From NCBI GenBank assembly GCA_019359505.1, contig JAHHHD010000027.1:1-64000 (forward strand): a stretch of 64,000 nt of DNA. Direction: 5' to 3'. Of the stretch, positions 33,190 to 42,179 are shown piece after piece (the first letter of the stretch is position 1; each line of letters opens with the position of its first letter). Origin of the DNA: Drouetiella hepatica Uher 2000/2452. Its GTDB lineage: Bacteria; Cyanobacteriota; Cyanobacteriia; Elainellales; Elainellaceae. A program made the translations under genes and the position numbers. The notes beneath the pieces are model-generated. The model saw only the letters and a list, made by a program, of their open reading frames with translations, was not told the DNA's origin and ran no database searches.

Positions 33190-33639
33190 TTAAGGGTCAA
33201 CCAAACCCGCCGCCAGCAAAGCTTTCCAGGTGCGCGTGGTGCAGGTTTCGGCAGTTAGTTCACCGATCGCCAGCCATTGAATTCCTCGCTCTCCGACTTC
33301 CGGCTCCTCACTGCTCAGCACCGCAGAGCGATCGGGCACTGAGCATCGGTAGATCAGGTTGAGCAGATGCGAGGTTTTACCCGTTTCTTTTGGAAAAAAC
33401 GTCTCAGCGATCGTCAAAACCCCCTCAACCTGAAAGTCAATGAGTCCTGTTTCTTCGCGCACTTCACGGGTCAAGCCTTCCATCAAGCTCTCCCAAGGCT
33501 CCAGTCCGCCCCCTGGCAAATCCCAGAGGTCGGCTTCTGGGAGGCTAGTTTGGTGAATCAAGAGCACGTCGCCAGCATCGAGGATCAGACCCAAGACGCT
33601 GACTCTCAGCTTGAAATCGGATTTAGAGTCGGGCTGCAT
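33190..33639 (-). CDS. NUDIX hydrolase
   Basis: 149 residues. The Nudix box is clear: GGGLEPWESLMEGLTREV followed by REETGLI (about 41-66), with the required G-x5-E-x7-REUxEExGU spacing. The family hydrolyses nucleoside diphosphates linked to other groups. Substrate cannot be told from sequence. Its 3' end lies 7 bp from the MITE-like element. Confidence 0.92.
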   Translation of the reverse strand: MQPDSKSDFKLRVSVLGLILDAGDVLLIHQTSLPEADLWDLPGGGLEPWESLMEGLTREVREETGLIDFQVEGVLTIAETFFPKETGKTSHLLNLIYRCSVPDRSAVLSSEEPEVGERGIQWLAIGELTAETCTTRTWKALLAAGLVDP

Positions 33640-33703
33640 AGGTGGATCGCATAGATTGACCTCTCTAGATATAAGTTGTATGGATTAGGTTGACTTTCAA
33701 AGA

Positions 33704-34459
33704 TTAGGAGGACAGGATTTCCAAGTAAGCTTTGACCGTGCTGAATAGCCCAATTTCTAGCGCTTCTGCCATCAGCGCGTGACCGATCGACACTTCTAAG
33801 ATGCCCGGAATAGTGCAAAACTTCGCTAGATTTTGTAAGTTCAGATCATGTCCAGCATTGACCCCTAGCCCTGCGCTCTGAGCCGCTTCAGCCGCGATCG
33901 CATACTGTGCCAGTACATCTCGCCCTTCTCGATAGGCGGCAGCATAAGGTTCAGTGTATAGCTCAACGCGATCGGCTCCGATGACCTTAACCTCTGCCAT
34001 CGGCTCTGGAAAGGCATCCATAAACAGGCTTACCCGAATGCCTAAATCCTTGAGCTGCTCAATAATGGGGATGAGCCGAAGGCGATCGCTCGACAAGTCC
34101 CAGCCGTGATCAGAGGTAAAAGCTTCTGGAGAGTCAGGCACGAGCGTACACTGCGTCGGTCGGACTGCGCTCACCAAGTCCATGAACTTTGCCTCAAAGG
34201 GATTCCCTTCGATGTTATATTCAGCAGCCGGATATTCTGCTTTCAGCATGACTGCCAGCTCATAAACGTCCGCAGGTTTGATATGGCGCTGGTCAGGGCG
34301 AGGATGTACTGTTACGCCATAGGCTCCAGCATTGAGAACCGTTCGGGCAGCATCTAGGACACTGGGGATACCTATATTTCGGGAGTTTCTCAGCAGCGCA
34401 ACTCGGTTTAAATTGACGCTGAGATGCGTAGAAGAATGCGTCGGAGAGGAATAGGTCAT
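33704..34459 (-). CDS. pdxJ: Pyridoxine 5'-phosphate synthase
   Basis: 251 residues from the ATG at 34459. An in-frame extension to 34576 is Asn/Ser-rich, would overlap cobO and is probably not translated. Motifs: LSVNLNRVALLRNSR at the N-terminus, GVTVHPRPDQRHI near 50-62, NIEGNP near 81, CTLVPDSP near 105, ELYTEPYAAAY near 168, GVNAGHDLNLQNL and SIGHALMAEAL near 230. PdxJ condenses 1-deoxyxylulose 5-phosphate with 3-amino-1-hydroxyacetone 1-phosphate in vitamin B6 synthesis. Confidence 0.96.
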   Translation of the reverse strand: MTYSSPTHSSTHLSVNLNRVALLRNSRNIGIPSVLDAARTVLNAGAYGVTVHPRPDQRHIKPADVYELAVMLKAEYPAAEYNIEGNPFEAKFMDLVSAVRPTQCTLVPDSPEAFTSDHGWDLSSDRLRLIPIIEQLKDLGIRVSLFMDAFPEPMAEVKVIGADRVELYTEPYAAAYREGRDVLAQYAIAAEAAQSAGLGVNAGHDLNLQNLAKFCTIPGILEVSIGHALMAEALEIGLFSTVKAYLEILSS

Positions 34460-34565
34460 GAACTCAAGGCTTGCTTTATTTGAATTTGGAAGGGTTGAAT
34501 TAGAAGTTGAATTGAGAAGATTTTGGGACTGATCCCCATTTACTTTATCAATATTCAATCCCCGA

Positions 34566-35237
34566 TCAATATTCAATCCCTGCTTGGGCTTTGATGCCTT
34601 GCTCTCGAAAGGGGTGCTTGACTAAAGTCATTTCTGTAACTAAATCGGCGCGATCGATCAGCTCAGTCGGCGCGCCCCGACCCGTCAAAATGATGTGGGA
34701 ATCTTCAGGCTTTTGCGCCAGCCCTTTCAAGACATCTTCCACCTGTAAGTAGCCCAACTTCAGGGCAATATTGACTTCGTCAAGCAGCACCAGCTTAAAT
34801 TCAGGATTGATGATGAAGCTGAGGGCAGTTTCCCAGGCAAGCTGAGCTTTTTGAATATCCCGCTCCCGATCTTGAGTTTCCCAAGTGAAGCCTTCGCCCA
34901 TGGCGTGAAATTCAAGCTGATCTTCCCAAAAGCTAAACGCCTTTTTTTCAGCAGGTTCCCAGCCGCCTTTGATAAACTGGACGATCGCCACCCGGTAGCC
35001 ATGCCCTAGCGATCGCAGCACCATGCCCAGGGCGGCGGTGGTTTTGCCTTTGCCGTTGCCCGTATGGACAATGATTAGCCCTTTTTCTTGGGTGCGATCG
35101 GCCAAACGCTTTTCTTGGACTTCCTTACGGCGCTCCATTTTGCGGCGATACTGATCTTCGGTGAGCGTTGGCACAGTCGCTTCCCGGTCAAGGCGATCGG
35201 CTTCCTGATCAGCAGGGGTGGAGTGAGTGAGATCCAT
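34566..35237 (-). CDS. cobO: Cob(I)yrinic acid a,c-diamide adenosyltransferase
   Basis: 223 residues. The P-loop GNGKGKTTAALGM near 59-71, GFTWETQDRERD near 114 and VLLDEVNIALKLGY near 150 match the CobO/BtuR family. It adenosylates corrinoids in cobalamin synthesis. An N-terminal charged extension of about 50 residues is a little longer than the minimum for the family. pdxJ follows on the same strand. Confidence 0.93.
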   Translation of the reverse strand: MDLTHSTPADQEADRLDREATVPTLTEDQYRRKMERRKEVQEKRLADRTQEKGLIIVHTGNGKGKTTAALGMVLRSLGHGYRVAIVQFIKGGWEPAEKKAFSFWEDQLEFHAMGEGFTWETQDRERDIQKAQLAWETALSFIINPEFKLVLLDEVNIALKLGYLQVEDVLKGLAQKPEDSHIILTGRGAPTELIDRADLVTEMTLVKHPFREQGIKAQAGIEY

Positions 35238-35366
35238 AAAAGTTACCCTTTGGACACATTTGACCCTTTCAGCATGACTTATTCAGCGGAAGAACCCAAG
35301 CAAGCTGGTATAACTTGAAGTTGATGCTACTTGAGTTTTCTTGCCATTTAAGTTTTAGAGCGCCCT

Positions 35367-36242
35367 ATGATCCCTGCGGTTTGTATTCAAAGTGTTCACA
35401 AGGTTTACAACAACACTGCCGTTGTCAACGATCTAACTCTCGTGATTCAACCGGGCGAAATTTTCGGGCTGCTAGGACCAAATGGCGCTGGCAAATCTAC
35501 CACCATTCGGATGTTAACTACGCTGACGCAGCCTACCCAAGGGCAAGTGGTTGTAGCAGGCTATGACGTGGTTAAGCAGCCGTTTCGCGTCAAGCAGCAA
35601 ATTGGCGTAGTGCTTCAGCAAACCAGCGTGGATCTGGATCTGTCCGTATGGGAGAACATGGAATTTCATGGACGAATGCACCACATTCCCGATGCCGATC
35701 GCCAGAAGGAGATTGACCGCTGGCTGGACTATGTGGAATTGGGCGATCGCCGCAAAGAGCTAGTCAAAACTCTGTCGGGCGGCATGAAGCGGCGGCTGCA
35801 AATTGCCAGAGCGCTGCTGCATCAGCCGCAAATTCTATTCTTAGACGAACCTACCGTCGGGCTTGACCCTCAAACTCGCCGCCGTCTCTGGGAAATCATC
35901 AAAGGCTTAAATCAGCAGGGCATGACGATTGTGCTGACGACTCACTACATGGAAGAGGTGGAATATCTCTGCGATCGCATTGGCATTATGGACAGCGGCA
36001 AATTGATTGCGTTAGGCACGCTGCAAGAGCTGCGCCAGAGCCATGGTGAAGGTCTGGTGATGAAACAGAAGGGCGATTCTCTACAAGACGGGCAAGCCGA
36101 ACGCTGGGACTATCAATTTTTCCCAACCATGGCAGATGCTAAAGCCTATCTCGATCAGCAGCCTGACAAAACGGGTATGATGACCCGCCCTTCTAATTTA
36201 GAAGACATCTTTGTGGATTTGACGGGCAGAAATCTAGACTAG
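35367..36242 (+). CDS. ABC transporter ATP-binding protein (DrrA-like)
   Basis: 291 residues. Walker A GPNGAGKST (about 36-44), Q-loop LQQTSVDLDLS, signature LSGGMKRR near 137, Walker B ILFLDEPTVGLD near 156-167 and the H-loop TTHYMEEVEYL near 190 are complete. The C-terminal segment with RPSNLEDIFVDLTG is typical of DrrA-type exporters. No ABC-2 permease gene is adjacent; scpB follows, so the partner must lie elsewhere. Confidence 0.9.
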   Translation: MIPAVCIQSVHKVYNNTAVVNDLTLVIQPGEIFGLLGPNGAGKSTTIRMLTTLTQPTQGQVVVAGYDVVKQPFRVKQQIGVVLQQTSVDLDLSVWENMEFHGRMHHIPDADRQKEIDRWLDYVELGDRRKELVKTLSGGMKRRLQIARALLHQPQILFLDEPTVGLDPQTRRRLWEIIKGLNQQGMTIVLTTHYMEEVEYLCDRIGIMDSGKLIALGTLQELRQSHGEGLVMKQKGDSLQDGQAERWDYQFFPTMADAKAYLDQQPDKTGMMTRPSNLEDIFVDLTGRNLD

Positions 36243-36316
36243 ATCGGGATTAAATCTGGATTCAGTTCAGGAAGTAGCAGCCATTTGTGAGAACTGGGCT
36301 ATACTCTCTCTCTATT

Positions 36317-36364
36317 CGCCTGTATTTGTATCCGCTTGTATTTGTATCCGCCTGTATTTGCCTA
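36317..36364. repeat. Three 16-bp tandem repeats
   Basis: Units cgcctgtatttgtatc, cgcttgtatttgtatc and cgcctgtatttgccta lie head to tail at 36317-36364, in the 154-bp gap upstream of scpB. Confidence 0.75.
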
Positions 36365-36396
36365 GTCTATCTAGTCGCCTAAGCTGAATAAATTCT

Positions 36397-36912
36397 ATGC
36401 CGATCGCCAGTCCTCCCCTTTTGTCTTTTGCAATGTCGTCGTTAGCCTGCAAAATTGAAGCTATTTTATACCTCAAGGCTCAGCCATTGACGATCGGCAA
36501 GTTGGCAGAATACGCCGGATGCGATCGGCAAGCTCTTGAGGCAGGTCTGATTGAGCTGATGCAGGACTATGCCCATCGAGACAGCGCCCTCGAAGTAGTG
36601 GAAACTCCAGATGGCTACTGCCTTCAGCTGCGAGAAACCTTTCAAGACTTAGTGCAGACGCTGATTCCGGTAGATTTAGGCGTAGGCGCATTGCGAACCT
36701 TGGCGGCGATCGCCCTCAAAGGCTCCATAACGCAGACTGACCTAGTAGAGCTACGAGGATCGGGAGCTTACGATCACGTTAAAGAGCTGGTAGAGCTAGG
36801 CTTTATTCGTAAACGCCGCCAGCCAGAGGGGCGATCGTACTGGTTGCAAATTACCGATAAGTTTCACCAATATTTCCAGGTAGACAAGCTACCGCAGCCG
36901 TCAGACCCCTAG
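36397..36912 (+). CDS. scpB: Segregation and condensation protein B
   Basis: 171 residues from the ATG at 36397; the ATG at 36433 (MSSLACKIEAILYLK) may be the real start. The pattern of two winged-helix domains is seen: KIEAILYLKAQPLTIGKLAEYAG, then LRTLAAIALKGSITQTDLVELRGSGAYDHVKELVELGFI, given here as the region about 106-145, and RKRRQPEGRSYWLQIT. ScpB works with ScpA and SMC in chromosome organisation. Confidence 0.88.
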   Translation: MPIASPPLLSFAMSSLACKIEAILYLKAQPLTIGKLAEYAGCDRQALEAGLIELMQDYAHRDSALEVVETPDGYCLQLRETFQDLVQTLIPVDLGVGALRTLAAIALKGSITQTDLVELRGSGAYDHVKELVELGFIRKRRQPEGRSYWLQITDKFHQYFQVDKLPQPSDP

Positions 36913-37022
36913 CCGTTTTTCTGGATACCCCCCCTGCCACCCAGGAAATACGGGTCACAGTAGAAGATATAAATGGCACAATGGGGTAAACTGACCGCAA
37001 TTAGTGTAGGACTGTAGACTCT

Positions 37023-37391
37023 ATGGCGTTTAACCCTGACAATTTGGATTTCTCCGGCAGTGAGGTCGAAGAAGGTCAGGTGAATCAATTGTTGAAATAT
37101 CTCCAGCACCAATCTCCAGAAATTTTGGCAACGGTAGCAAAATCTGTGAGTCCTGAGATCAGACAAATTATTTCGCAAAATGTTCAAGGTTTAGTTGGCT
37201 TTCTGCCTTCAGAAGCGTTTAGCGTTCAGGTGACCACCGATCGAGAAAATCTTGCTAGCTTACTTGCATCGGCAATGATGACAGGCTATTTCTTACGACG
37301 GATGGAGCAACGCATGGAACTAGAATCCAGTGTTAGAGGTTCTTTTTCTTGGGGTGAGGATGAAGATAAATCTTCGTCTACAGAAGGGTGA
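37023..37391 (+). CDS. DUF760 protein
   Basis: 122 residues. Helical pattern with NQLLKYLQHQSPEILATVAK near 20-40, EIRQIISQNVQGLVGFLPSE near 45-65, then LASLLASAMMTGYFLRRMEQR near 80-100, matches DUF760. The family is found in cyanobacteria and plastids; plant members have been tied to chloroplast protein turnover. No membrane segment is evident. It converges on hhoA, with only 4 bp between the stops. Confidence 0.88.
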   Translation: MAFNPDNLDFSGSEVEEGQVNQLLKYLQHQSPEILATVAKSVSPEIRQIISQNVQGLVGFLPSEAFSVQVTTDRENLASLLASAMMTGYFLRRMEQRMELESSVRGSFSWGEDEDKSSSTEG

Positions 37392-37395
37392 GAAC

Positions 37396-38601
37396 TTAGC
37401 CCACTTCTTCTATGGGAAAAGCGCTAGGTCTGACCTGAAAAATCAGAGATTCCCCTTGCCGCTGAACTTCCACAGCAAGCATTTCACCTACACGGCTATC
37501 CTCTACCTGATTTTGCACATCAGAAGCGCTCGTTACGACCGTTTCATTCACCTTGAGGATAATGTCCCCAGGACGCAGACCTGCGGCGGCGGCTGGGGCG
37601 CTAGGCATCACATCTACGACTAAAATGCCGCGTTCGACTGTCACCTTAAGCTTTGATGCCGGATCTTGATTAATCCGATCGCGCATTTCAGGGGTCAAAT
37701 CCACCATCTGAATGCCCAAGTAGGGATGCGTCGCCTTTCCGGTGGCGAAAAGCTGCTGAGCAACGCGCTGTCCCGTTTCAATGGGAATGGCAAACCCTAA
37801 CCCCTGGGCATTAGCTCGGATGGCAGTATTGATGCCAATCACCTCACCGCGATCGTTGAGCAACGGCCCGCCAGAGTTGCCTGGATTAATCGCAGCATCG
37901 GTTTGGATAAATCGGACGCGCCGATCGGGAATGCCCACCTGAGAGCTAGACCGACCCAGAGCGCTGATGATGCCTGCCGTAACGGTGTTGTCTAATCCTA
38001 AAGGGTTGCCAATGGCGATCGCCCACTGTCCCGGCAGCAAATCTTCAGAACGACCCAAAACAACGACGGGGAGGCTTGAAGCCTCAATTTTCACAGCCGC
38101 CACGTCAGTAATAGGGTCAACGCCCACTACTTTCCCTTCAAAAATTCGTCCATCTTTGAGCGTCACCGTCACGTTATCGCTGCCTTCGACAACATGAGCG
38201 TTTGTGATAATGTGTCCATCGACACTGGTGATAAATCCTGAACCCGTGCCCTGCTCAACACGTTCTTGAGGAGAGGGCGTTTCCTCCCCAAAAAACCGCT
38301 TGAATGGAGGGCTGCTAAAACCGTTTCCTCTATTAGAGACAGTTCTAGCAGAATCAATTCGCACAACGGCTGGTCCAACTTTATCAACAGCTGTGGCAAT
38401 AAAATTGTGGTTAGCATGAGATTGTTGAAGAGGCGCGACGCGATACACCACTGGCGTATTCAGCGAGGTTGCCGCAGACTCATTGGCTGTCACGCTAGGA
38501 TCAGAGTGCTTCAGGTAAGTATTGCCAACCCAGCCCACTCCTCCTCCAAGTGCCAGTAACCCTGCACAAATTGCGAGCTGCCTGAATACAAATAAACTCA
38601 T
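37396..38601 (-). CDS. HtrA/Deg-type serine protease
   Basis: 401 residues. An N-terminal hydrophobic segment (about 7-28) serves as signal or anchor. The trypsin-like domain carries the full triad: H136 (TNAHVVEG), D166 (DPITDVAAV) and S243 (NPGNSGGPL). One PDZ domain follows (about 300-395) with PAAAAGLRPGDIILKVN. This is one of the Deg paralogues (HhoA/HhoB/HtrA) of cyanobacteria; which one cannot be told here. It degrades or refolds damaged periplasmic/lumenal proteins. Confidence 0.95.
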   Translation of the reverse strand: MSLFVFRQLAICAGLLALGGGVGWVGNTYLKHSDPSVTANESAATSLNTPVVYRVAPLQQSHANHNFIATAVDKVGPAVVRIDSARTVSNRGNGFSSPPFKRFFGEETPSPQERVEQGTGSGFITSVDGHIITNAHVVEGSDNVTVTLKDGRIFEGKVVGVDPITDVAAVKIEASSLPVVVLGRSEDLLPGQWAIAIGNPLGLDNTVTAGIISALGRSSSQVGIPDRRVRFIQTDAAINPGNSGGPLLNDRGEVIGINTAIRANAQGLGFAIPIETGQRVAQQLFATGKATHPYLGIQMVDLTPEMRDRINQDPASKLKVTVERGILVVDVMPSAPAAAAGLRPGDIILKVNETVVTSASDVQNQVEDSRVGEMLAVEVQRQGESLIFQVRPSAFPIEEVG

Positions 38602-38855
38602 TGTTTCTCTTTCGTCACGAAAGATGCGCAGTGTAAAGATAAGAGGCGTTGCTGATTTTTCGGAGAACTCATGGAACTTCTCATGTTCCCTCTCGGTCAG
38701 GAAGTTTTGAGGTCAGACTACTTTGCGGGTAGGTATACCATCACTCTAACCAAGTTTCTTACAGAATTGGAGGCACCACAAACAAACTTGAAGCTAAAGC
38801 TTGAGACGAAATTTAACGACTGCGATCGCCCTGAGACTTCAACTTTCTACTCCCC

Positions 38856-39764
38856 ATGAAGCTGCCTCAACATTTTAAGCGTTCATATTTTAAGTCTTCA
38901 TCACTCGGCTCTGTGGCTTTACTAGGTTTACTGGCTCTTCCCGTCTCTGCCCAATCTGCCAACGCGCCTGCCACAGGCTGTCCTCAACCCGCACTGTCTC
39001 GTCTGACCCGTCACCGAGTTGCTTCTGGGGAGACGATCGCCAGCATTGCCCAGCAGTACAACCTCATCCCGGCAACGCTGCTAGGGTTTAATCCCGACAT
39101 CCGCAGCGGCAGTGCGCCCGTGGGCACAGAGCTGGTGATTCCGCCCTACAACGGCGTACGGGTGGATGTGCCCGCAGGTAGGAACTGGCGAGAGATTGCT
39201 AAATCCTACGGAGTTAGAGCCGATGTGCTGTTTGAGATTAACGGCTGTCAAGAAGCCCCTAGCGTCGTGTTTGTCCCTGGCGTGAACTGGTCGCCACCCG
39301 GTACTGCCCAGGCGACAGTTGCCAACGCCTTGAGCCGATCGCCTTTACCCGGTACGGCAGCTATCTTGCGAAACTACGGCTGGCAGTTGGATGCTTCTAG
39401 CAAAGTCGTGTTTAACAGCGGCGTGGATCTGGAAGCCGCCGCCGGGACAAATGTCCTGAGCGCAGGAGCCGGAACGGTTGCCTTTGCCGGAACGCAGGAC
39501 GAGTACGGCAAAATGGTGGTGATTAACCACAGCCAAGGGCTGCAAACCCGATACGCCCAGCTTGGCGAGATTTCAGTTCAGGTGGGACAGCAGGTGCAGA
39601 CGGGCGATCGCATTGGTAAGGTTAGCGCTGCTAGCGATGCTCCTGGCGGTTCTACAGGTGGGCTGCACTTTGAAGTGCGGTCTAACTCTAGCCTCGGCTG
39701 GGTTGCCCAAGATCCAGGGAACTACATCCCGGCACTGAAGCGAAGCGATCGCGGCACAAGGTAA
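38856..39764 (+). CDS. LysM and degenerate M23-domain protein
   Basis: 302 residues. A signal peptide ends near AQSA (about 35). Two LysM-like repeats (about 52-95, HRVASGETIASIAQQYNL; about 103-143) bind peptidoglycan. The M23 domain (about 180-295) has NSGVD where zinc-binding HxxxD is expected (N187 for His, D191 kept), H225 in NHSQGLQTRYAQL and GLHFE (G269, H271) where HxH is expected. Two of four zinc/catalytic positions are lost, so it is probably an inactive regulator like EnvC/NlpD rather than an endopeptidase. It converges with cpcT. Confidence 0.9.
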   Translation: MKLPQHFKRSYFKSSSLGSVALLGLLALPVSAQSANAPATGCPQPALSRLTRHRVASGETIASIAQQYNLIPATLLGFNPDIRSGSAPVGTELVIPPYNGVRVDVPAGRNWREIAKSYGVRADVLFEINGCQEAPSVVFVPGVNWSPPGTAQATVANALSRSPLPGTAAILRNYGWQLDASSKVVFNSGVDLEAAAGTNVLSAGAGTVAFAGTQDEYGKMVVINHSQGLQTRYAQLGEISVQVGQQVQTGDRIGKVSAASDAPGGSTGGLHFEVRSNSSLGWVAQDPGNYIPALKRSDRGTR

Positions 39765-39767
39765 ATT

Positions 39768-40364
39768 CTAGCCCCTCACTTCATCGGCAAAGCTGGCTCG
39801 ACGGATAAACTCAAACGCTCCTGCCACCGAACCCCACAGATGCTCATCGGTTTGTGGATCTCGACCGCGATCGAAGCTAGTGAAAGCCGTGTCGCTGACT
39901 TCAAATTCGTTATCTAGATAAGTCGTCTGTCCATTGCGCACCACAATACAAGCTTTACCTGGCTCTACACGCCCCTTGAAGCTGTGCCCTGTCCATTCCA
40001 CAATCATGTCGCAGCCCGACATTTTTTCCAGACGATCGGCTGATAACATTGCCAACCGCTGAGGAGCTCGTGCCGCCCCATAAAACTCTTCCTCATTCTT
40101 GACGGTGTAGTTTTCAATCAGAATGGGGGCTTGATTCTCTTGCGTCACTAGCTTCAGCACCCGCAGCCGATAGGGCTGATTTAGCATATAGTCGTAGGCT
40201 TGCTCAAGGAACAGGCTGACCCCTGAGAGCAGTTCTATCGGCAAAGGACGCATACACACCCGAATATGGGCAAAGAAAGGCGGGTTTTCAAACGCCTGTT
40301 CCTGGTTGCTAAAGTCGGCTGCCATCCAGCGCGCCAGAGTGGTGATGTCGGTAGCGTGGGTCAT
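39768..40364 (-). CDS. CpcT/CpeT-family phycobiliprotein chromophore lyase
   Basis: 198 residues, the usual length. Motifs: LARWMAADFSNQEQAFENPPFF near 10-31 (shown here as LARWMAADFSNQEQAF), CMRPLPIELLSGVSLFLEQAY near 37, and MSGCDMIVEW near 115, then GKACIVVRNGQTTYLDNEFE. The family attaches phycocyanobilin to a cysteine on phycobiliprotein beta subunits (CpcT) or phycoerythrin (CpeT). Which paralogue is not resolved. No phycobiliprotein gene is nearby. Confidence 0.9.
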   Translation of the reverse strand: MTHATDITTLARWMAADFSNQEQAFENPPFFAHIRVCMRPLPIELLSGVSLFLEQAYDYMLNQPYRLRVLKLVTQENQAPILIENYTVKNEEEFYGAARAPQRLAMLSADRLEKMSGCDMIVEWTGHSFKGRVEPGKACIVVRNGQTTYLDNEFEVSDTAFTSFDRGRDPQTDEHLWGSVAGAFEFIRRASFADEVRG

Positions 40365-40418
40365 GAAAGCGATCGAGGTTGAGGAGCAGTTTTATTATTT
40401 TACGAGAATACGGGATTG

Positions 40419-41564
40419 CTAACCGCCCATGCCAGGAATCAAACCTGTGCTGAGCCGCTTCAATGCCCGACCGGCTACATCGCCATAGCCCATCTGACCG
40501 ACAAGAATCTGCCCCATTCTCGTGGGTGCTGAAGGGCGCTTTACCCCTACTTTGTAGCCAATGCCCGGAACGCTGTAAAACACTGCCGCGAGACGCTGTG
40601 CCCACACCATGTCATTCCCCCATTCTTTGATGATGACCTCGGTGTATTGCTCTAGGGCATTGGCATTGCCACCGATCGCCTGATCGATCGCTTCTGCCGC
40701 CTTCATGCCGCTGAAGATCGAGGGACGAATACCTTCTGCTGTCATAGGGTCAACGACGCAAGCCGCTTCTCCAGCCAGCAGGGCATTTTGTGTATGCAGG
40801 TTTTGATGACCGTCCCACAGACAGAGCGGATGTCCAAACTGTTTGGCAGACTTGAAATCAATGTTGAAGGAAGCCGCATACTCGGCAAGAATACCTTTAA
40901 AATCTTGCTGTCCGCCATTACCCCGAAAGGTGCCAATGCCGATCGAATAGCCATCGGCTTTAGGAAAATTCCAGATATAGCCGTTTTTCACCATGCCAAA
41001 TTCAAAATGAACCTGGGTATCGGGGTTGCTGGCCGGAGCTTCTGCCTCCAAGGCTCCCGCCAGACGGCGTTTGCGATCCTTGAAGCCGAGCCATTTTGCC
41101 ATCGAGCCTTTGGCTCCATCGGCAGCGATGAGATAGCGTCCTTCAACGGGCACAATCCCGGATTCGGTAACGGTATTGACCTGCCAGCGATCGCCCTTAA
41201 ACTCAATTCCAGAGACTGTCGTGCTGTCTCGTAGCTCTGCCCCCTGCTTCTGGGCCTGCTGCACCAAAAAGTGGTCAAACACATCACGTCGCACCATCCA
41301 AATCGGATCGATGTCGTTGAGCGTCGCTTCTACCGGGTCGTCCATCTTCCAGGTGAAGCGTAGAGCATTGACCTTGAGCGAGATTGCCGGAGAAAAGTCG
41401 AAGTCAAACCACTGGGCAACCTGGGGTGAAACGCCACCTCCGCAGGGTTTGTAGCGCGGCAGAGACTCTTTCTCTAGGATTAAGACCGAGCGCCCTCGCT
41501 TTGCCAAATGGTAGGCAGCAGCGCCTCCTGCCGGTCCCGCTCCGACAACAATGCAGTCATACAT
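40419..41564 (-). CDS. Geranylgeranyl-reductase-family FAD-dependent enzyme (ChlP-like)
   Basis: 381 residues. The FAD-binding motif VVGAGPAGGAAAYHLAKRG is at the N-terminus, with CGGGVSP near 42, the RRDVFD pattern near 92 and LLAGEAACVVDPMTAEGI near 265-282. This matches the geranylgeranyl reductase family. Typical ChlP reduces the geranylgeranyl side chain to phytyl for chlorophyll and tocopherol, but paralogues exist and the length is somewhat shorter than ChlP (about 405). It follows cpcT on the same strand in reverse order, 54 bp apart. Confidence 0.85.
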   Translation of the reverse strand: MYDCIVVGAGPAGGAAAYHLAKRGRSVLILEKESLPRYKPCGGGVSPQVAQWFDFDFSPAISLKVNALRFTWKMDDPVEATLNDIDPIWMVRRDVFDHFLVQQAQKQGAELRDSTTVSGIEFKGDRWQVNTVTESGIVPVEGRYLIAADGAKGSMAKWLGFKDRKRRLAGALEAEAPASNPDTQVHFEFGMVKNGYIWNFPKADGYSIGIGTFRGNGGQQDFKGILAEYAASFNIDFKSAKQFGHPLCLWDGHQNLHTQNALLAGEAACVVDPMTAEGIRPSIFSGMKAAEAIDQAIGGNANALEQYTEVIIKEWGNDMVWAQRLAAVFYSVPGIGYKVGVKRPSAPTRMGQILVGQMGYGDVAGRALKRLSTGLIPGMGG

Positions 41565-41630
41565 AAGTCTAGAATTGCACTCCTGAGTACGCCAGTGTCT
41601 TGTTCAAAGTTCTTTTTGACCTCGATTCGT

Positions 41631-42179
41631 CTATAGGGTCATGATGTCGGTTTCTTTTTCCCCTAGAAGCTGGTCGATTTTGCTGACGTACTTGTCGGTG
41701 AGCTTCTGAATGCTGTCCTGCAAATCGCGAGCTTCGTCTTCAGAGACTTCGCTGTTTTTCTCCTGCTTGCGCACGGCATCCACCGCATCTCGGCGAACGC
41801 TGCGCACTGAGACTTTTCCTTCTTCGGCGTACTTAGCAGCCGTTTTGACCAGCTCTTTACGGCGATCGCTCGTCAGCGGCGGAATGTTGAGCCGAATCAC
41901 AGAGCCGTCATTGCTGGGGGTCAGACCAATATCTGACAGCGAGATCGCTTTTTCAACAATGTTGAGCGAACCGCGATCGTAGGGTTGGATCAGCACCGTT
42001 GAAGAGTCAGGCGTGCTGATGTTCGCCAGCGACTTAAGGGCGGTTGGCGTGCCGTAGTATTCGACCTGCACCCGATCGAGCAGGGCGGCATTGGCGCGTC
42101 CGGTGCGGATGGTGTTGAAGTTGCGCTGAGTAGACTCAATCGCTTTCTGCATCTGACTTTCGACTTCAGATAATTTCAC
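41631..42179 (-). CDS. frr: Ribosome recycling factor
   Basis: 182 residues from the GTG at 42179, which gives the family's usual length; the ORF continues upstream but overlaps pyrH. Motifs: [23 protein letters not shown] near 14-36 (core [11 protein letters not shown]), VLIQPYDR and [13 protein letters not shown], then [15 protein letters not shown] splits post-termination ribosomes with EF-G. It is translationally coupled to pyrH, overlapping its 3' end by 14 bp. Confidence 0.96.
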   Translation of the reverse strand: MKLSEVESQMQKAIESTQRNFNTIRTGRANAALLDRVQVEYYGTPTALKSLANISTPDSSTVLIQPYDRGSLNIVEKAISLSDIGLTPSNDGSVIRLNIPPLTSDRRKELVKTAAKYAEEGKVSVRSVRRDAVDAVRKQEKNSEVSEDEARDLQDSIQKLTDKYVSKIDQLLGEKETDIMTL

